This document shows, piece after piece, positions 24,801 through 37,800 of a stretch of DNA of 64,000 bases. The stretch comes from Lagopus muta (lineage: Eukaryota; Chordata; Aves; Galliformes; Phasianidae): positions 9,754,501 through 9,818,500 of the forward strand of contig NC_064447.1 in the NCBI RefSeq assembly GCF_023343835.1, in the 5' to 3' direction. Made by a program: the position numbers and the translations under genes. Each line of letters opens with the position of its first letter. The stretch's first letter is position 1. The notes under the pieces are model-generated. The model made no database searches. It worked only from the letters and a program-made list of their open reading frames with translations, and was not told the DNA's origin.

Positions 24801-26719
24801 CTTTGTTGTGTCCCTCTGGTTTGAATATAGCTGTCATTCTGTGACATCTAGCAGGAAATTTATGTACACAGAAAGGAAAGCATTTAAGTAACTCAAGACT
24901 ACAAGAAAAAACTTATGAGTAGCAAGAAAAAGACTTGAGCTACAGATGGCTGAAGTTAGGCAGCATAAGTGCAGGTGATGTTACTGCAGGTTTGTGAGTA
25001 GGATTTCTGAACCACGCAGGCACTGGTGATAGAAGCTCAGTGTGAATTTGGAAAGCATCTGTCTGTTCAGTACCCATTCCTGGGTTATAGTGTTGCCTGG
25101 CAGGGATTGCTTTGGAGGATTACTTATGCTTTAAAAATCCATAGATCCTACCAAAATAAAAGGATCCTTAGGTCAGCAGAGATGCCTGTTGCTCAGATTC
25201 ATAGTTGCCATATGTCCAAGCTTGTTCCCACTGCCTTTGAGCTTTAGGGTAACGCTACAGAAAAGGATTACAGATTTCCCTTCTCATTACAACAGCTCTA
25301 GTAGAATCTGAGTCATCAATCATACTTGCTCCAGAGTCTCTTTATGCTCAGAAGCTGATTAGCTGTTGAAATAATCCAGCTTTGATGGCAAGCAATGCCT
25401 TATTAATACCACAACTGACTGCTTTTCTCCTATCATTTGCTTTTAATGGATCCCATGCTCCTTTGTTCCTCCTTCTGCCTGTGGAGCTCTCAGAAAGGTT
25501 TGGTGACTAACGGTCTGCTTGGATGCACATCCTCTGCATCAAAACAAAGCCTACAATGCAAATGCTGCTGGTTGTGTTCTGGTTTTAGGATCTCTTCAAA
25601 GCGTAAGCATGATCTGACAGTCTTTCTTCTGCAAGTAAGCATTACACAGGGATTTACTGTACTCTGTGTAGGGATGTGCTGGGTCCTCGGCAGACTGTAA
25701 CTCTTTTGCATGGTCTCCATCTGTTCCACTGCGCATGAAGAGCAGCCCTGGAGGTGATACTCCTCTCCTCTGTGGACACAGGGAAGATCTGATCCCACAG
25801 CCCATGATCTCAAGAATGTGAAGCACAGTCACAACACCATGTCGGATGGAGGGGACTAATTCCAGCAGGAGCAACGATCAGGGCAGAGAGATGGAGAGGC
25901 ACAGCTGATACAGACAGACCAACAGCAACACACAGCCCCTTGCCAGCCTTTCCCCGCTCACCTCCCTAGCTGCAAGCCTGTGAAAGAGAGAACATGAAAG
26001 CATTCAATCTGCAGCTGTTAAAAAGAATCTTGTCCTACAAAACTTCATCTTATGTAAGTTACCTCAAAGACGTCCTTGAGATGTAGCAGTGAGCTGTTTT
26101 TCCTGCATTCGTTACATAGCAGCTAAATGGCAACATTTGTTACTGAACACTAAGCAGTAGATGCTAAATGGCTTTAAATTAGCCTCCACTAGTACTGCAG
26201 CTGGCAAAGCTACCTTCTCCTGGCTTAGTCATGGGCTGGGCATGGACTGCTGCAGAGCCCAGGTTTCACCTGGGACCTTTCAAACATCAAATGACCCTGC
26301 AATAGTTTGTCCTTCCATTTCAAAACCTCAACAGGACTCCTGTCTGGATTACTGTATCAGAGAGGAGGCTCTGCTCTCTCACATTTAGGGAAGCAATGGA
26401 GAAAGGTTACCACTGCTCTCAGGCAGTGCTTGCAGTGGGAATGTCCCAGGCTCGGGCTCTGTGGTGCTGCCTGCTCTGCAAGCATTCATCTTTAAATCAG
26501 TTCCTTCTTAAGCTGAATGAAGAACTATGGCACTCGTGCAAATATTTAATCTAAATCTTTTAAAATTTTGTCAACATACTTGGCAATGTTTTGGGGAAAT
26601 AAAACTACCCAGTGATACAATGTGTCATTTACATGTAAATTGCAAAGAAATTAGGGAAAGCAGAGGACTGCCACTGTAAACATTACATAGATAACAAGTA
26701 GTCTGTGTTTTTGCTTCCC

Positions 26720-26751
26720 TTTTTTTTTTTTTTTCTTTTTTTTTTTTTTTT
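26720..26751 (+). repeat. Poly(T) tract
   Basis: About 31 T bases are interrupted by one C. Read on the minus strand this is a long A tail, but no retroposed body is recognisable on its 3' (plus-strand) side. Confidence 0.85.
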
Positions 26752-28144
26752 GGCATTTTTCAGCTGGGATTATAAAAAGAAACAAGTGCTGGGTGTGTAA
26801 CTGGCTGGCCTGATTGTCAGAGCACAGCACGGCTTCAAATCATGTTCCTTTCATGTGCCTCAAAGCTGGGCAGCAAGAATCATCAGTCAGTTTTTTAAAT
26901 ACGAGCCTTTGGTATTACATATGCATTCCAACCTCCCACTGATATACAAAAGAGCTATATGCACATTTTCCAAGGTAAATGAAAGCTCTCAGATACAGCA
27001 TGCCCAGTTGTTCTGGTTCTTAAAGAACACAGCTTTGCAGTGTAAGAAAAAAAAAAAAGAGCATGGGGATGAAGATATTAAAACAGATCAACACTTCATC
27101 TGTAATGGAACTGCAGCAGTGAGACAGAAAGACAGCTCATGGGACATGCTGTCTCTGCCCAAGATTTGGGAGGCTCAGAGCAGCCCCTGATGGAGACCAC
27201 TAAAATTTATAGAACACAGATAACATGGGAAAAAAACTTCCAGAGAAAACATGGCCATAGAAAACTTGTTAGGTTGTTACCACCAGTAGTTTGACAGGGT
27301 TATTTGTCTGAGCAAAACAAACATTTCCAGGTTGCAGGAGTGAAAAACTCATGAAAGATCCAGGTTATTGTGCAGGGTGATGCCAGGCATGGCTGTTTGC
27401 ATTCTCATCTTCTGATGAAATAGAGGACAAGCCTTTGCCAATTTAACTTCATCATAATCCCATTCAATTGCTTCGAGTACATCTGGGTTGAAGATTGTAG
27501 CCATCAGTGGGGTGATCTGTTGCCAAGAGCTGTTGTCTCTTTGCATCTGGTTCCAAAGGCCAGAAAGGCTAGACAATCCTAAAACCATCTCTGCAGCATG
27601 ATGGCTCCAAAGTTAATTTCAAAGATTATAATCACACTAGGCAAATACTCAAAAACTAGAGATGCCTGTAACCTCAATATGCTGCTCTGTCATTGCCTCA
27701 AAACAGGGCTTATAATGGCAGGAGGTTGGGACAGCATGCACAGATGAGCCATCCTGCCTTGGGTATATGAAAAAAAAAAAAATTATCTCTTAAAAAAGGA
27801 ACAGAAAGTCCAAGTTTGAATTGATTGGTTGAGTGACTATCATTGCACTAATGAACAGTGCGCCAGTACCAATCGATCTTTGGTAGAAAGTCACCAGTTC
27901 ATGTCAATGGTTGCAAACACTGAAGGCCATTTTAGAAAGGTGGTGGTAGAAACGCCCAACAAGAAGCTGCTGCTTTTTGTTGCAAGTGAAAAGTGAAACA
28001 AGAAATGTGATATGCATCCTTACTTCTGTTCTGCAAGAGAGCAGAGAACAAGGAAGGTCGTATGTCATATCAGGGTTTTAATAAACATAATAAGCAGAAA
28101 TAAATGTTCAGTGTTGGTAAATAAATTGCATAAATTAAAACAGA

Positions 28145-28165
28145 CAAACAAACAAACAAACAAAA
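28145..28165 (+). repeat. (CAAA)5 microsatellite
   Basis: Five CAAA units. Confidence 0.9.
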
Positions 28166-28443
28166 TCCACGTAATGACTTATTTCTCCTTAGACCCGGAG
28201 ATCACAAATCATTCTATGAAGATGCAGTAAACGTTAAAAAGGTGGAAAGCAACAGTGATGTTACTTCAGAAGTGTATACGAATGGCAATCACTGATTAAC
28301 TATTTATTAAAACAACATGTAGAATTTGTCCTGAAAATATGTTGGGTATGTAAGTATGTATGGCTCTTCCCATCACAAAGCTGCTATCTAATGCCTTTCT
28401 AAGTCTCAGATCATTTTATCTTTTGCCACTTTGTTTAAAATTC

Positions 28444-28478
28444 ATATATATTTATATATATACATATTTATATTTATG
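28444..28478 (+). repeat. AT-rich alternating repeat
   Basis: Irregular TATATA/TTTATATA units. It is low-complexity and likely unstable. Confidence 0.75.
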
Positions 28479-28581
28479 TTCAGAAAATGGAGAGTCTCCT
28501 ACTACCTGCTTTTCCATACAGTTATGAATTGCATATACACTGACTCCAAGTATCTTTGATAGGATAAGAGATATTTAACAG

Positions 28582-28865
28582 TCTATATGGGAATTGCTAA
28601 GCTGTGGCCTGAACCAATGCATGAGCACCTGGTGAGGGAACACAGCCAGCCCAGGTGGAAGCAATTCACCTGTGAGACCAAAAGGGGTGGAAGCTGGTTT
28701 CACCCCTCCCTAAGCCTCATTTAGGGGCTGGCTGCCTTAAGAGAAGGTTCTTTAACTGAAGGTCTCTCTTTTTGGAGTGCTTGGTGAACCCTGATCTTTG
28801 GACAGGTAAGCAACTTTTTCCTTCTTTAACTGGGTGTTGTGACTGTTGCTTTTTTGGGTGATTTA
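28582..28865 (+). repeat. Unnamed interspersed repeat, copy B
   Basis: This is the partner of the element at about 10495. It carries the same ordered blocks: TATGGGAATTGCT, GTGGCCTGAA, GAGCACCTGG, CAGCC...CAGGTGGAAGCAATT, CACCTGTGAGACC, AAAAGGGGTGGAAG, TTTTTGGAGTGCTTGGTGAA and GGACAGGTAAGCAAC. It is about 30 bp longer than copy A in the middle. The family is not recognised. Confidence 0.6.
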
Positions 28866-31800
28866 AAACTGGTTCTCTGCCACTGCCTTTCCTTCACAAT
28901 CCTACACAGGCTATATGAGCACCACTCCACTATTGAAGGGTGGTGTTTTTTTGTTGAGGACTTATATTAAAAGAAATAGAGATGGCAGACTGTGATATTC
29001 TTTAGTGCAATCAAATTATCTGCAACACAGTGAATCTATGTAATTATGCAACTTGATCTGGAAAAGTATTAAAGTACTAAATGAAGAATGAGGGAGAGAT
29101 GCTGTGATAAAATCTAGGCGTACTCATAGTGGCTATCTCTTTCTTCCCAATATCATGAGAGCATCCTATTGCACATTTTCTTTACACTAAGATGTAAGGA
29201 ATGAAAGAAGGAACAAAGACCACAGTGTTATCAGCCAGATTCAATTGATCCAACTGGCATGATGAAGAGGCTCTTGTCAAGTCAATGCAGGAGAAATCTT
29301 TTGGAGCTATTAGAGAATAAAATCCAAATCAATTGGTGACTGTAGTTTCAGCTCGCTGAGGGCAAGTAGAAAGTCTGACTCAGAGTACATGAAACCAAGC
29401 CATTCTCAAAAGGCTTGAGATCTGTTTTGGTCTTCTTTTGTTATGCACTTGCAACTGTTTAAGTATTTAAGTATGAGATGAGACCTGAGCATACTGATGC
29501 TCAAGTCCCTGTGTCACCAGTCAATGGTCTATAGTTGTCCTTATCTGGAGCAAAACTCATTGGCACTTTGATTATAGTGAGTCAACCCTGTCCAGACAGT
29601 GACCCAGGTGCAGACTTCCATGAGCAGCAGTTAAATTCCTCCAAAGACAGATAGACAGTTAATCATGTTTCTCAGTGTAATGAGAATCCTACTTAGGTTT
29701 CGTTTTATCTCAAGTGTTTAAGGGTTTTAGTGAGTCTTTAATAACAGGCAGCCTTTGAATGCATCTCATAGGGAAGACTCAATTGCATTCCCCAGTGCAG
29801 GCAGGAAATCCAAAGATCACTGTATTCTTTAAAACCTTTGTAAAGCCTTAGCATGAGGATTTAAATGGTTCTCATGTGGTAGAGGGGCCTCCAGTCTCAT
29901 TCCCAGATAAGACCATCAGCGACTCATGGTGAGACCTGGGGAAAGCAGCAGCATGAAGTGCAGTGCTGTGCCTTCCTCATACCTACTTGCATGGGATGTT
30001 CTTGTCTTTTCACATTTCTTTTTTTTCTTTTTCCACTTAATTATATGTATTGTAAGGACAACAAAACACCAGAGTTCATCTAATTACAAGGAGTGTATTG
30101 ACTTGAACTTCAGTCACTGCAGACTCCTAACCTCATCATCTGATCAGCCAGATGAGCCTGAGAACTGTTTCTCCCCACTCTGAAACATTACGACCCTGCT
30201 TTGATTTAATTGGTGTCTAACAATAATTGAGTACTTGCCAAGAACCAATTTAAAGGTGCTACCATCTGATTTTTTTCCCAATTGAAGGATTAACCCCATT
30301 AGCAATGAACTTTGTGCTGTCTGTCCATAATGTTATAGAGGAACATAATTCTGTCTCTTGCTCCACTAGCTCATTTCTTTCTTGCAGTAAAAACAAATCA
30401 TTAAGCTTCTGTTATCTTCTGGCACAGTTTGGACCTGTTGCTTCACTGCTTGGTCAGAAGCAAATGGTTATCTTGTGTGATCAGGCACTAGTTCCTTACT
30501 TTTCTCTAACCCAAAGCTGCCAGCAATATTTTGCTCCTGTTGCACCGACCCAACTCATGTCCCCAGTGCCCTACATCAGCCTGACCCTGCCTCTGTCTTC
30601 ATCAGCATCTGCCCTCCTTGGAAATAGCTTTGCAGCATGCTCAGGGGACACCTGCATAGGGCTGGGATTTGCTGAGGTGGCCGTTCTGCTGTGGCTTCAA
30701 AATTAAGGTTGAGATTTTGGTTGACAGCAGGATGTTCTCAGGTCACAGCATGCCCAAGTCTTAGTGCTGTTGCAGCAATGAAACGGGCATACAGGAGGGA
30801 AGTTGTTCTCTGGGAGCCCCAGCTGTTGTTTTACTGAGTCAATTTTTGAATTTCTCAGTTACCTGGAGCTATAAGAAATAATAAATGATTGGGAGAGATG
30901 GATTTTTCAGTTTACTAATGAAATACATTCTCTGTAGATAAGTGCAGAAACACATAGGAGTGTCTCACTGTATAAGAAACAGAAGGTAGATGTCTCCAGC
31001 ATTTTACATCCTATAATTCCTCCTTTATCATTAATAACACTGTCCTACGTTTAAAATGCTCATCTCTTCCTTAAGGACCCAGGAATGCAGTATAACTTCC
31101 AGCTCACTCCTCAGAGCAGGTAAATTCTTAGCAGTTTTAGTAAGAATTCTGTCAGATTCAGACCAGCAGAGGTTAATGCCTTTTCCTGAGGTCAAAGTGC
31201 AGCTCCTGCTGGGAAAGAGAGCAGCAGCTCACCCCTGACATTTTGAAGCCAGGTGATAGGAGCCAGCTTGGAAGAAGTCTGAAGGGAAGGAAAAACTTCA
31301 AGCAAAAGAAGCGTGGTTGAGTTCCTTGGGCTTCTGGGACAGAAGAAGGGCCCTGCACTTTGCTGATGTTCTGTTTGTGGGATATGTTAGCAGTGTGGCT
31401 ACTCTAAACAAGCCTGTGATGAGGTGTTTTTGGTAAACACTAGGAATACAGCACAGATGAGGATCACGTGTGGTGATCAGGAGGAGAGTTTTTACCAGAA
31501 GTGTGAAGATTTTGTACTCAAAGCCCAAGAATGGCCATTCAGCAAACTTCTAAAATTAGAGTAACCTGTCATTTCTTGCTTGCCAGCAGAGCACATGGGA
31601 TTTTAGAGTGTCATCAGGAGCTTATGTAGGCTTCTGGTGCTTTCTGGATGCTGATGCTGAGCTGCTACCCTGCATGTGAAAGTCTGACAGGGTCAGCTTG
31701 AAATCCTGCCTCTGTTAAACTTGAAGGATTTTGGCCATTGATTTCAGTGAGGTTTTTGGGCCTTTCAGTTTCTGAAGCAAAACGCAGTACAGGACCCTAA

Positions 31801-34800
31801 CTACTGCTTAGTGGGAGGAAAAAAATAGTATATTGGTTTTGGCTCTGAAGTTCTAACATTCACTTGTGAATTTAAATTAGAAAATCTATTTGCCATATGT
31901 TCGATTCCAAGAGAATGATGACTCCAGAGAGCCTGCTTCCTTGGGTTGCTTTGGATGGAGGAGGAGTGCTTACAAATTTCTTTGCTTTTCCCTCTTCTGT
32001 TTTACTTGTCACATTTACCATTAAACTAGCAGTGACATTTCTGTGCCATCTGTTTTTTTGGTATATTTTTAAGGGACTGGAGGAATTAAAACCAAGGGTA
32101 AAACAAGAGACCCATGTTACTAGACCAGCAGTCAAGAAAGTGAATGAGGGAGCCCACGCTGCAATACTTCAACAAGGGAAATGAGGTCCTGAGGAGGGGT
32201 TTTATGCCTTGTGGAAAGGAGAGGACATCTCTACGTGTCTGAAAGATGTTTGGTTCTGGTACAGCTAGATGCAATCTCCACAATGGCTGTTACAGCAATG
32301 AGGCACGGTGGTAGCCAGCCCAGGAGTTGCAGATCCGAAGCTACTGTTTTATTCATCTCTCTAGGGGCCAAGAAATATTCAGACAAATGAGGTGGTCCAT
32401 TTTAAGGACTAGAAGGAAGTATGAAGTCCCTCTGGACTCACAACCTCACATGCTTTAAGGTAGAGTTTCTTATGGTTATGAATAAGGCTACTGTGAAAGG
32501 AGGAAATTTCCCCATGCTGCTGTTGGATTCATCAGTTCTCATTAGGGTTTGGACAAGCCTGGGAGAGTCTATGTCCAATTAGGAGGAATTCTCAGCCTGA
32601 GAAACAATAAAGCAGAATTTCTTGCGAATGCTTCATGTAAACAGTTTGTGACATTCATAATCTTATCACACAGTTTCTTGCAACATCTCACATTTCCCAG
32701 ACAATTGTTTTTATGCGAACTTAAACCAAACAGCTTAAAAATTCAGTCTGCTCTCAGTGGCCTTGTACAGCTGAGGAAAGAGGTCACAGCTGACATTGTC
32801 AGCTGCAGTGATTTCAGACACAGCGTCTGAGTGTAGCATAAGCAGAAATTTATACTTTTTAATTTGGTTAGAAGATTGTGTTAAATGCCCAGGGAAAAGG
32901 CTAGATTGGAGCCTGGCCAATTAGCACACATTCAAAGTGTCTTTGTCAGGAGCAGAGTTGGGGGCTGGCATCAGACAAGGTCATGCGTTGACACACAGAT
33001 CACCCCCCAGCTTCCATGGGGTGAAAGAAGATGACAGATGAGTCATGAACAACATCGCATATTGATCCTTTGCAGGATGATAATTTATGCAAATTGCACT
33101 TAATGTATGTAGATAGGACTGACATTTTTTTCTGGACTGTTTATCTCCAAAGTAGCTTACAGAATGATCAGATTATGACTCTGCATAGCAAAAATGTGGC
33201 TTCTCAGCCCTCAGCCAGATATTTGTTTGCTTGCCAGTGTGGGCAATTTAATTACTAATTCCCAGGGCTAATATACAATATCAGGCTATTACACTGCATT
33301 GTATCGTGCTTACTGAATAGCATTACATGTGATTTATATTTAATTTTGACTCAATTTCTAATCTTGCTGTGGTGGAGTTACATGACCAAATGAGGCTGTG
33401 GTCTGCTGTGTTTGTAGTGCTCTGAATAGCTTCTAGTTCATCCTTTGTATCTCCCCAACTCCACTATTTCTCCTGTGTCCACACAGCTATCTCCAGGTAA
33501 ATATTTGTTAATCAATGTTCTTTGTCTAAATGAGGCTTCTTATTCAATTGTTTCACAGCCAATTAAACCACATAACAACAAAGGGGATTTGTTCTTTTCC
33601 TTCATGTTACTGCTTGGCTGCTGTAAAATACCTCTTAAAGAGATGGGCTTAGTGGGGTGAAGTGTAACATGGCTTTAAGTAAGGAGCTGTAAAATTACAT
33701 GGGGCATGGAATTAACCAGGCTCTTTAGAACCAACAGAACTACACAGATTTAGAGGACCTGAGCTAATGCCTAGCTGTAGCAGGTTTTTCCTTATAGCCT
33801 TGGTGAAGTCACTTGAACTATGAAGTCCTGCAGCAACTTGGGAGTGCTTTCAAAAGTGATGTCGATGATGTTCACTGGATTCTCACTGGAAATCAATGGG
33901 ATTCATTGTCCTAACTCCTAATCTTTCAAAGGCAGAGACATTTGAATTGCACTGATTTCAATGGAAATTTAAATGCTTCCAGTTATCCAGATTTCTGTTT
34001 CAATGTAGAGATCTCCCTGTCCAAGTCACACAGGGGCTCGTAGAGCAAGGCTAAAGGTGGTTCTGTGCTTCACTGTGTTGCTGTGGGCAGGAAAGGATAG
34101 CTGTGAGATGCTCATCCAGGCTCATCTGTCCACCCTTGGCCAGAATGAGAGAGGCAGAGCTTCCCTGGCAGCACTGAAAAGGTAAATGCTCCCCTGCAGT
34201 TCTGGTGCCTGAAACCCAGTGAGTGAAGTGAAAAAGTTTAGTTCATCCTAGGGAAATTAAACCCAAAGTACGCAACACAGCAGATCAGAGAGGGAGAAAT
34301 CATGGCAAGAGTGAAGTTCTCTAAGCTCAGTACTGCTGGCTCAAGGGGTGCAGGGGGTCTCTGCATACAGATTAAGCAGCTCTGGATCTTCAGCCTTTCA
34401 AGAGTCTTGTCAGGCTTCACAGCCTCTTTGAAACCAGATATTTTCCTCTTATCTGGGCCCCTTTTAATTCATGTTCTTTCCAATCCGTGCTAGGAGAGAG
34501 TATTTGTACTGGACTGAGTGGGAGCAGGGCAATTGCTGAAAGGGCTCCTGTAAGTATTAACAATAATAATGTGCTCTTTATAACCATGGTTAGTTTTTAA
34601 AAGACATTTGACAAACAGTGGACTTGGAATGAAAGGCTTTTAAAGCTTCAGCCAAGCTATTTGCAATTAGAACAGAGTGATGTACATTTATTTTGTATGT
34701 AAGTTGAGCTCACAAAAATCTCCTTTTTTGTCCATTAACAAAACCACAGTATCCCCATGAACAAGCTCCCTTAATCTTCACGGTGCACAGTCTGTGATCT

Positions 34801-37800
34801 TATCCTTAGTAAAGCTGTGCAATGTCATGCAGCTCCAAGAGAAACAAAAGCAAAGTCCAAACCAAAATGGACTCTCTCCCAAAATAGCACTGATTTGGGG
34901 GAGCACCAGTATTTGAGGGTGGCTGCAGTCTGAACAAAGTGTACGTCCCAGAAATGTGCAGAGAGCGCAAATTCTTTCTGCTCCTGAATGAAAAAGAATA
35001 AGTCAGGAAGAAAAAACAGAGTTGAGCGTGAGCACAGCAGAGACTCCATTACCTCTCCCTGTCTTGAGTGTCTCATGTAGGCTCAAATATAAGGCAAGAA
35101 GTGCAGTGCACAGAGAATAAAGGTAGCTGATAACTGCTTTGTCTTTGTTTTGCTGTCTTTATAATGACATTGTTAATTTTCCTCTGATCTCAGAAATGTA
35201 GGTGAAAGAGGCAATTGTCAGCCTGTTCCCCAAGCAAATCATCACAGAAGATCCAGAGTCTGTGTTTAAACAGTCTCTCTGGGCTCCCTCCCACTGTCAT
35301 AGTAAGCAGTAAGACGAAAGGAGTCGTCCTGGGTAGTGCTGACCAACCCCAGCTGTTGCAAGCAGCTGTGTTACATAAATCTGCCCATAAATGCATCTGA
35401 CAGCCCACACTCTATTACTCTGAAGAGGCTCTCTTAGAGTCTACACTGAGAAGTAAAAAACTAATTACAGACTTCATCTGAATTTTACCCGTAAAGTCCT
35501 CTCACACGAGGTTTGCTGTGCACCCATCAGGGCACAGGGAGCAGTTATACTGTGCCTAACCTTTCATTTTTCTTGATGTTTCTACTGCTTTTCTACTTCT
35601 CTTTGAAAAGCAGAGCATCCGTACTCCCTGCTCATGCAGTCACACCTTTCAAGCACTGGAAGCAACTGTTCCAGTCTGGAAGGCCGGAGCCTTATTTCAT
35701 TTTGTGGTGGCTGGGCAGCTCTGAAGGCTTACAGCCAATTGAAATGAAGCTTTGGGCAATAGAAATCAAACAGGCTTTCAGCTGTTTACATACAGTTCAT
35801 CCTTCTTCCTTGGACATCTTGTGTTGACTCCTTTTCATGCGCTAAAGTGCCTGGAACGTGAGAGAAGAGCTGCTCAAACAGGCTTCAGTTGCACTCCTTT
35901 TATCTTCAACCCCAGACTGACCTCCAAGTGTGTGCTTCTGTGTTCAGTATCCAAGGATGGGTTGCAAGGAAGGCAGGGAAGAACCTGGCTCACTCGCATC
36001 CTTAAGTAAAACATCTGTCTTGCTACTGTCAAATGAAATCAAGTGTTTTCCTTTGCACATTAAGAAATTTAAAGAACGCATCCTTGTGGGGAGGGCTGTC
36101 ACTCCCTGAGGAAGTTATTAGGTTGGTCTTACTCAAAGGATTTATGGGAAAAGTATTTTAGCTGCCTCTGGAGCACCATACTAGCCCTAGTGTCGTTCCA
36201 GTTATTTTATCTGACTATCTTTACAGGTATTGCGGGTAATTTACCTGCACAGCCAGCCTCTGAATTGCTCTTTTGAATGCAATTGCTGTTATTTTTGAAA
36301 GCACTACTCTCAGAAGCAATATTTCATCATTACTGTAAAACATCATCCCTACAATTATCAGACAGAGTGTCTGTAAGAATCTTACGGGTGACGCCTGAAG
36401 CAAGCCCCAAACCCAGAGCTATGTCTCATTAGTGCCTGGCTATGGCATGCCACCCTTTTACCCCAGCATGAGAGGAGTGAGAATTTGGCCTTTAGATTGT
36501 CATGTGCAGTGGAACAGGATTAGCTCTGATGAGCCTATTGTCTTAAAAGTAGACTGCTTTTGGAGGAGGGGCATTGCCTTATTTCCAGCAAAGCTATAAA
36601 GGATGAGGAGGAATTCCCCCCGCCTTAGAGCTGAGTCTTATGCTGCCTTCCCCCCAATCCTTTCTGACTGGCTCCAGCATTCTGCACAGGGCTTACAGCC
36701 TCACTGAGCAGATAGGCTTCTGTCTCATGTGATCCCTGTGCAATCCTGGCAACAAAAGGTCTGCAGCTCTGGAGGCATCATAGGAGAAAAAAAGGGGGAA
36801 AGGTGATTTTCAGTTGTGTGTCACATTGCATGTCACGTTTATTTTGAAGATCTCTTTGTCGTATGAAGCAGTTAAAACAATAATGTTTTAGGGGTAAAAA
36901 AGTTTGTTTTTCTTTAGGGGCATTAAATCTTAGTGACAGAAAATTATCTTCCTTTTGTAGGCAGTGAGATAAAAAGAACGATTCATTTGGTTTTAGTCCT
37001 CCGTCCCCTTCGCCTTTTGGAAAAAGTGAAGACAGAAAAGACAGAAACAGCAGAAAGCAGTATCTAAGAAAGATATCAGAAAATGAGAAAATATCCATCA
37101 GAATGGAAATGTCTTACTTAAGGAGGAAAAAAATATACCATTTACGATTGGGAAAATCACCTTGACAAGTTTCAACCTTCTGTAGCTGCCTGATGAAGGA
37201 GTTTGCAGGAAATCCTTTGCTCACTGTTAGGTACGTGCACACAGATGTTAAGTCAGCTATGTGCTGCTATCCTTATCTATTTACTACTCTGCTGAAAAAG
37301 GGCTCTGTCTGCCTAGGCTCAGGTCTGACCTTCCTTAGAGAAAAGGCTTTTAGATGTAGAGATTTTGTTTCCAGATTTCTTCTCATTTAGTTTTGCTGAA
37401 TGACTTTACCAATCTTGAAGTGCATAAGATGAGTTGACCGAATGAGAAATGCAGGTAGTGACAGCTGTTCTGGTGTTCTCTATTATAGAGATGCAGGCAC
37501 ACACAAAGCGGGGGAAGGAAGGTTATCAGCATTATCAAGACATCACTGATGAGCACAGCAATCATAGCAGAGCCTGAGTGACATTTTCAGCAGCTTCTGT
37601 ACTTAAGTGAGCACAGATGTAGATACAGTAAAAGCACATAAGCAAAGGTAGCTCCAGCCCAGATCTCAGCAGCGTGGCAGACAGGATGACTGACTGCACA
37701 GTCATCTGCAGCAAGGAGGCTGACTTGCTAATTGTATGCAAATGAGTAGAAATTAAAACCATTCGAAGGTGCTGTGAGCAGGATGAAGTGTAAAGCTTCC

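Larger units (their letters stand above)
18563..28581. other. Noncoding interval with two CR1 pieces
   Basis: Apart from CR1 fragments at 19531 and 21779, I see no genes. The interval includes the AGCAACTA triplicate at 21535, T-runs at 26720, (CAAA)n at 28145, an AT microsatellite near 28444 and an octamer-bearing AT-rich block at about 20740-20840. Confidence 0.6.

Noticed and set aside
26720..26751. Poly(T) as the tail of a minus-strand processed pseudogene
   Set aside because: No frame or exon-joined sequence resembling a known gene follows, and target-site duplications are not evident.
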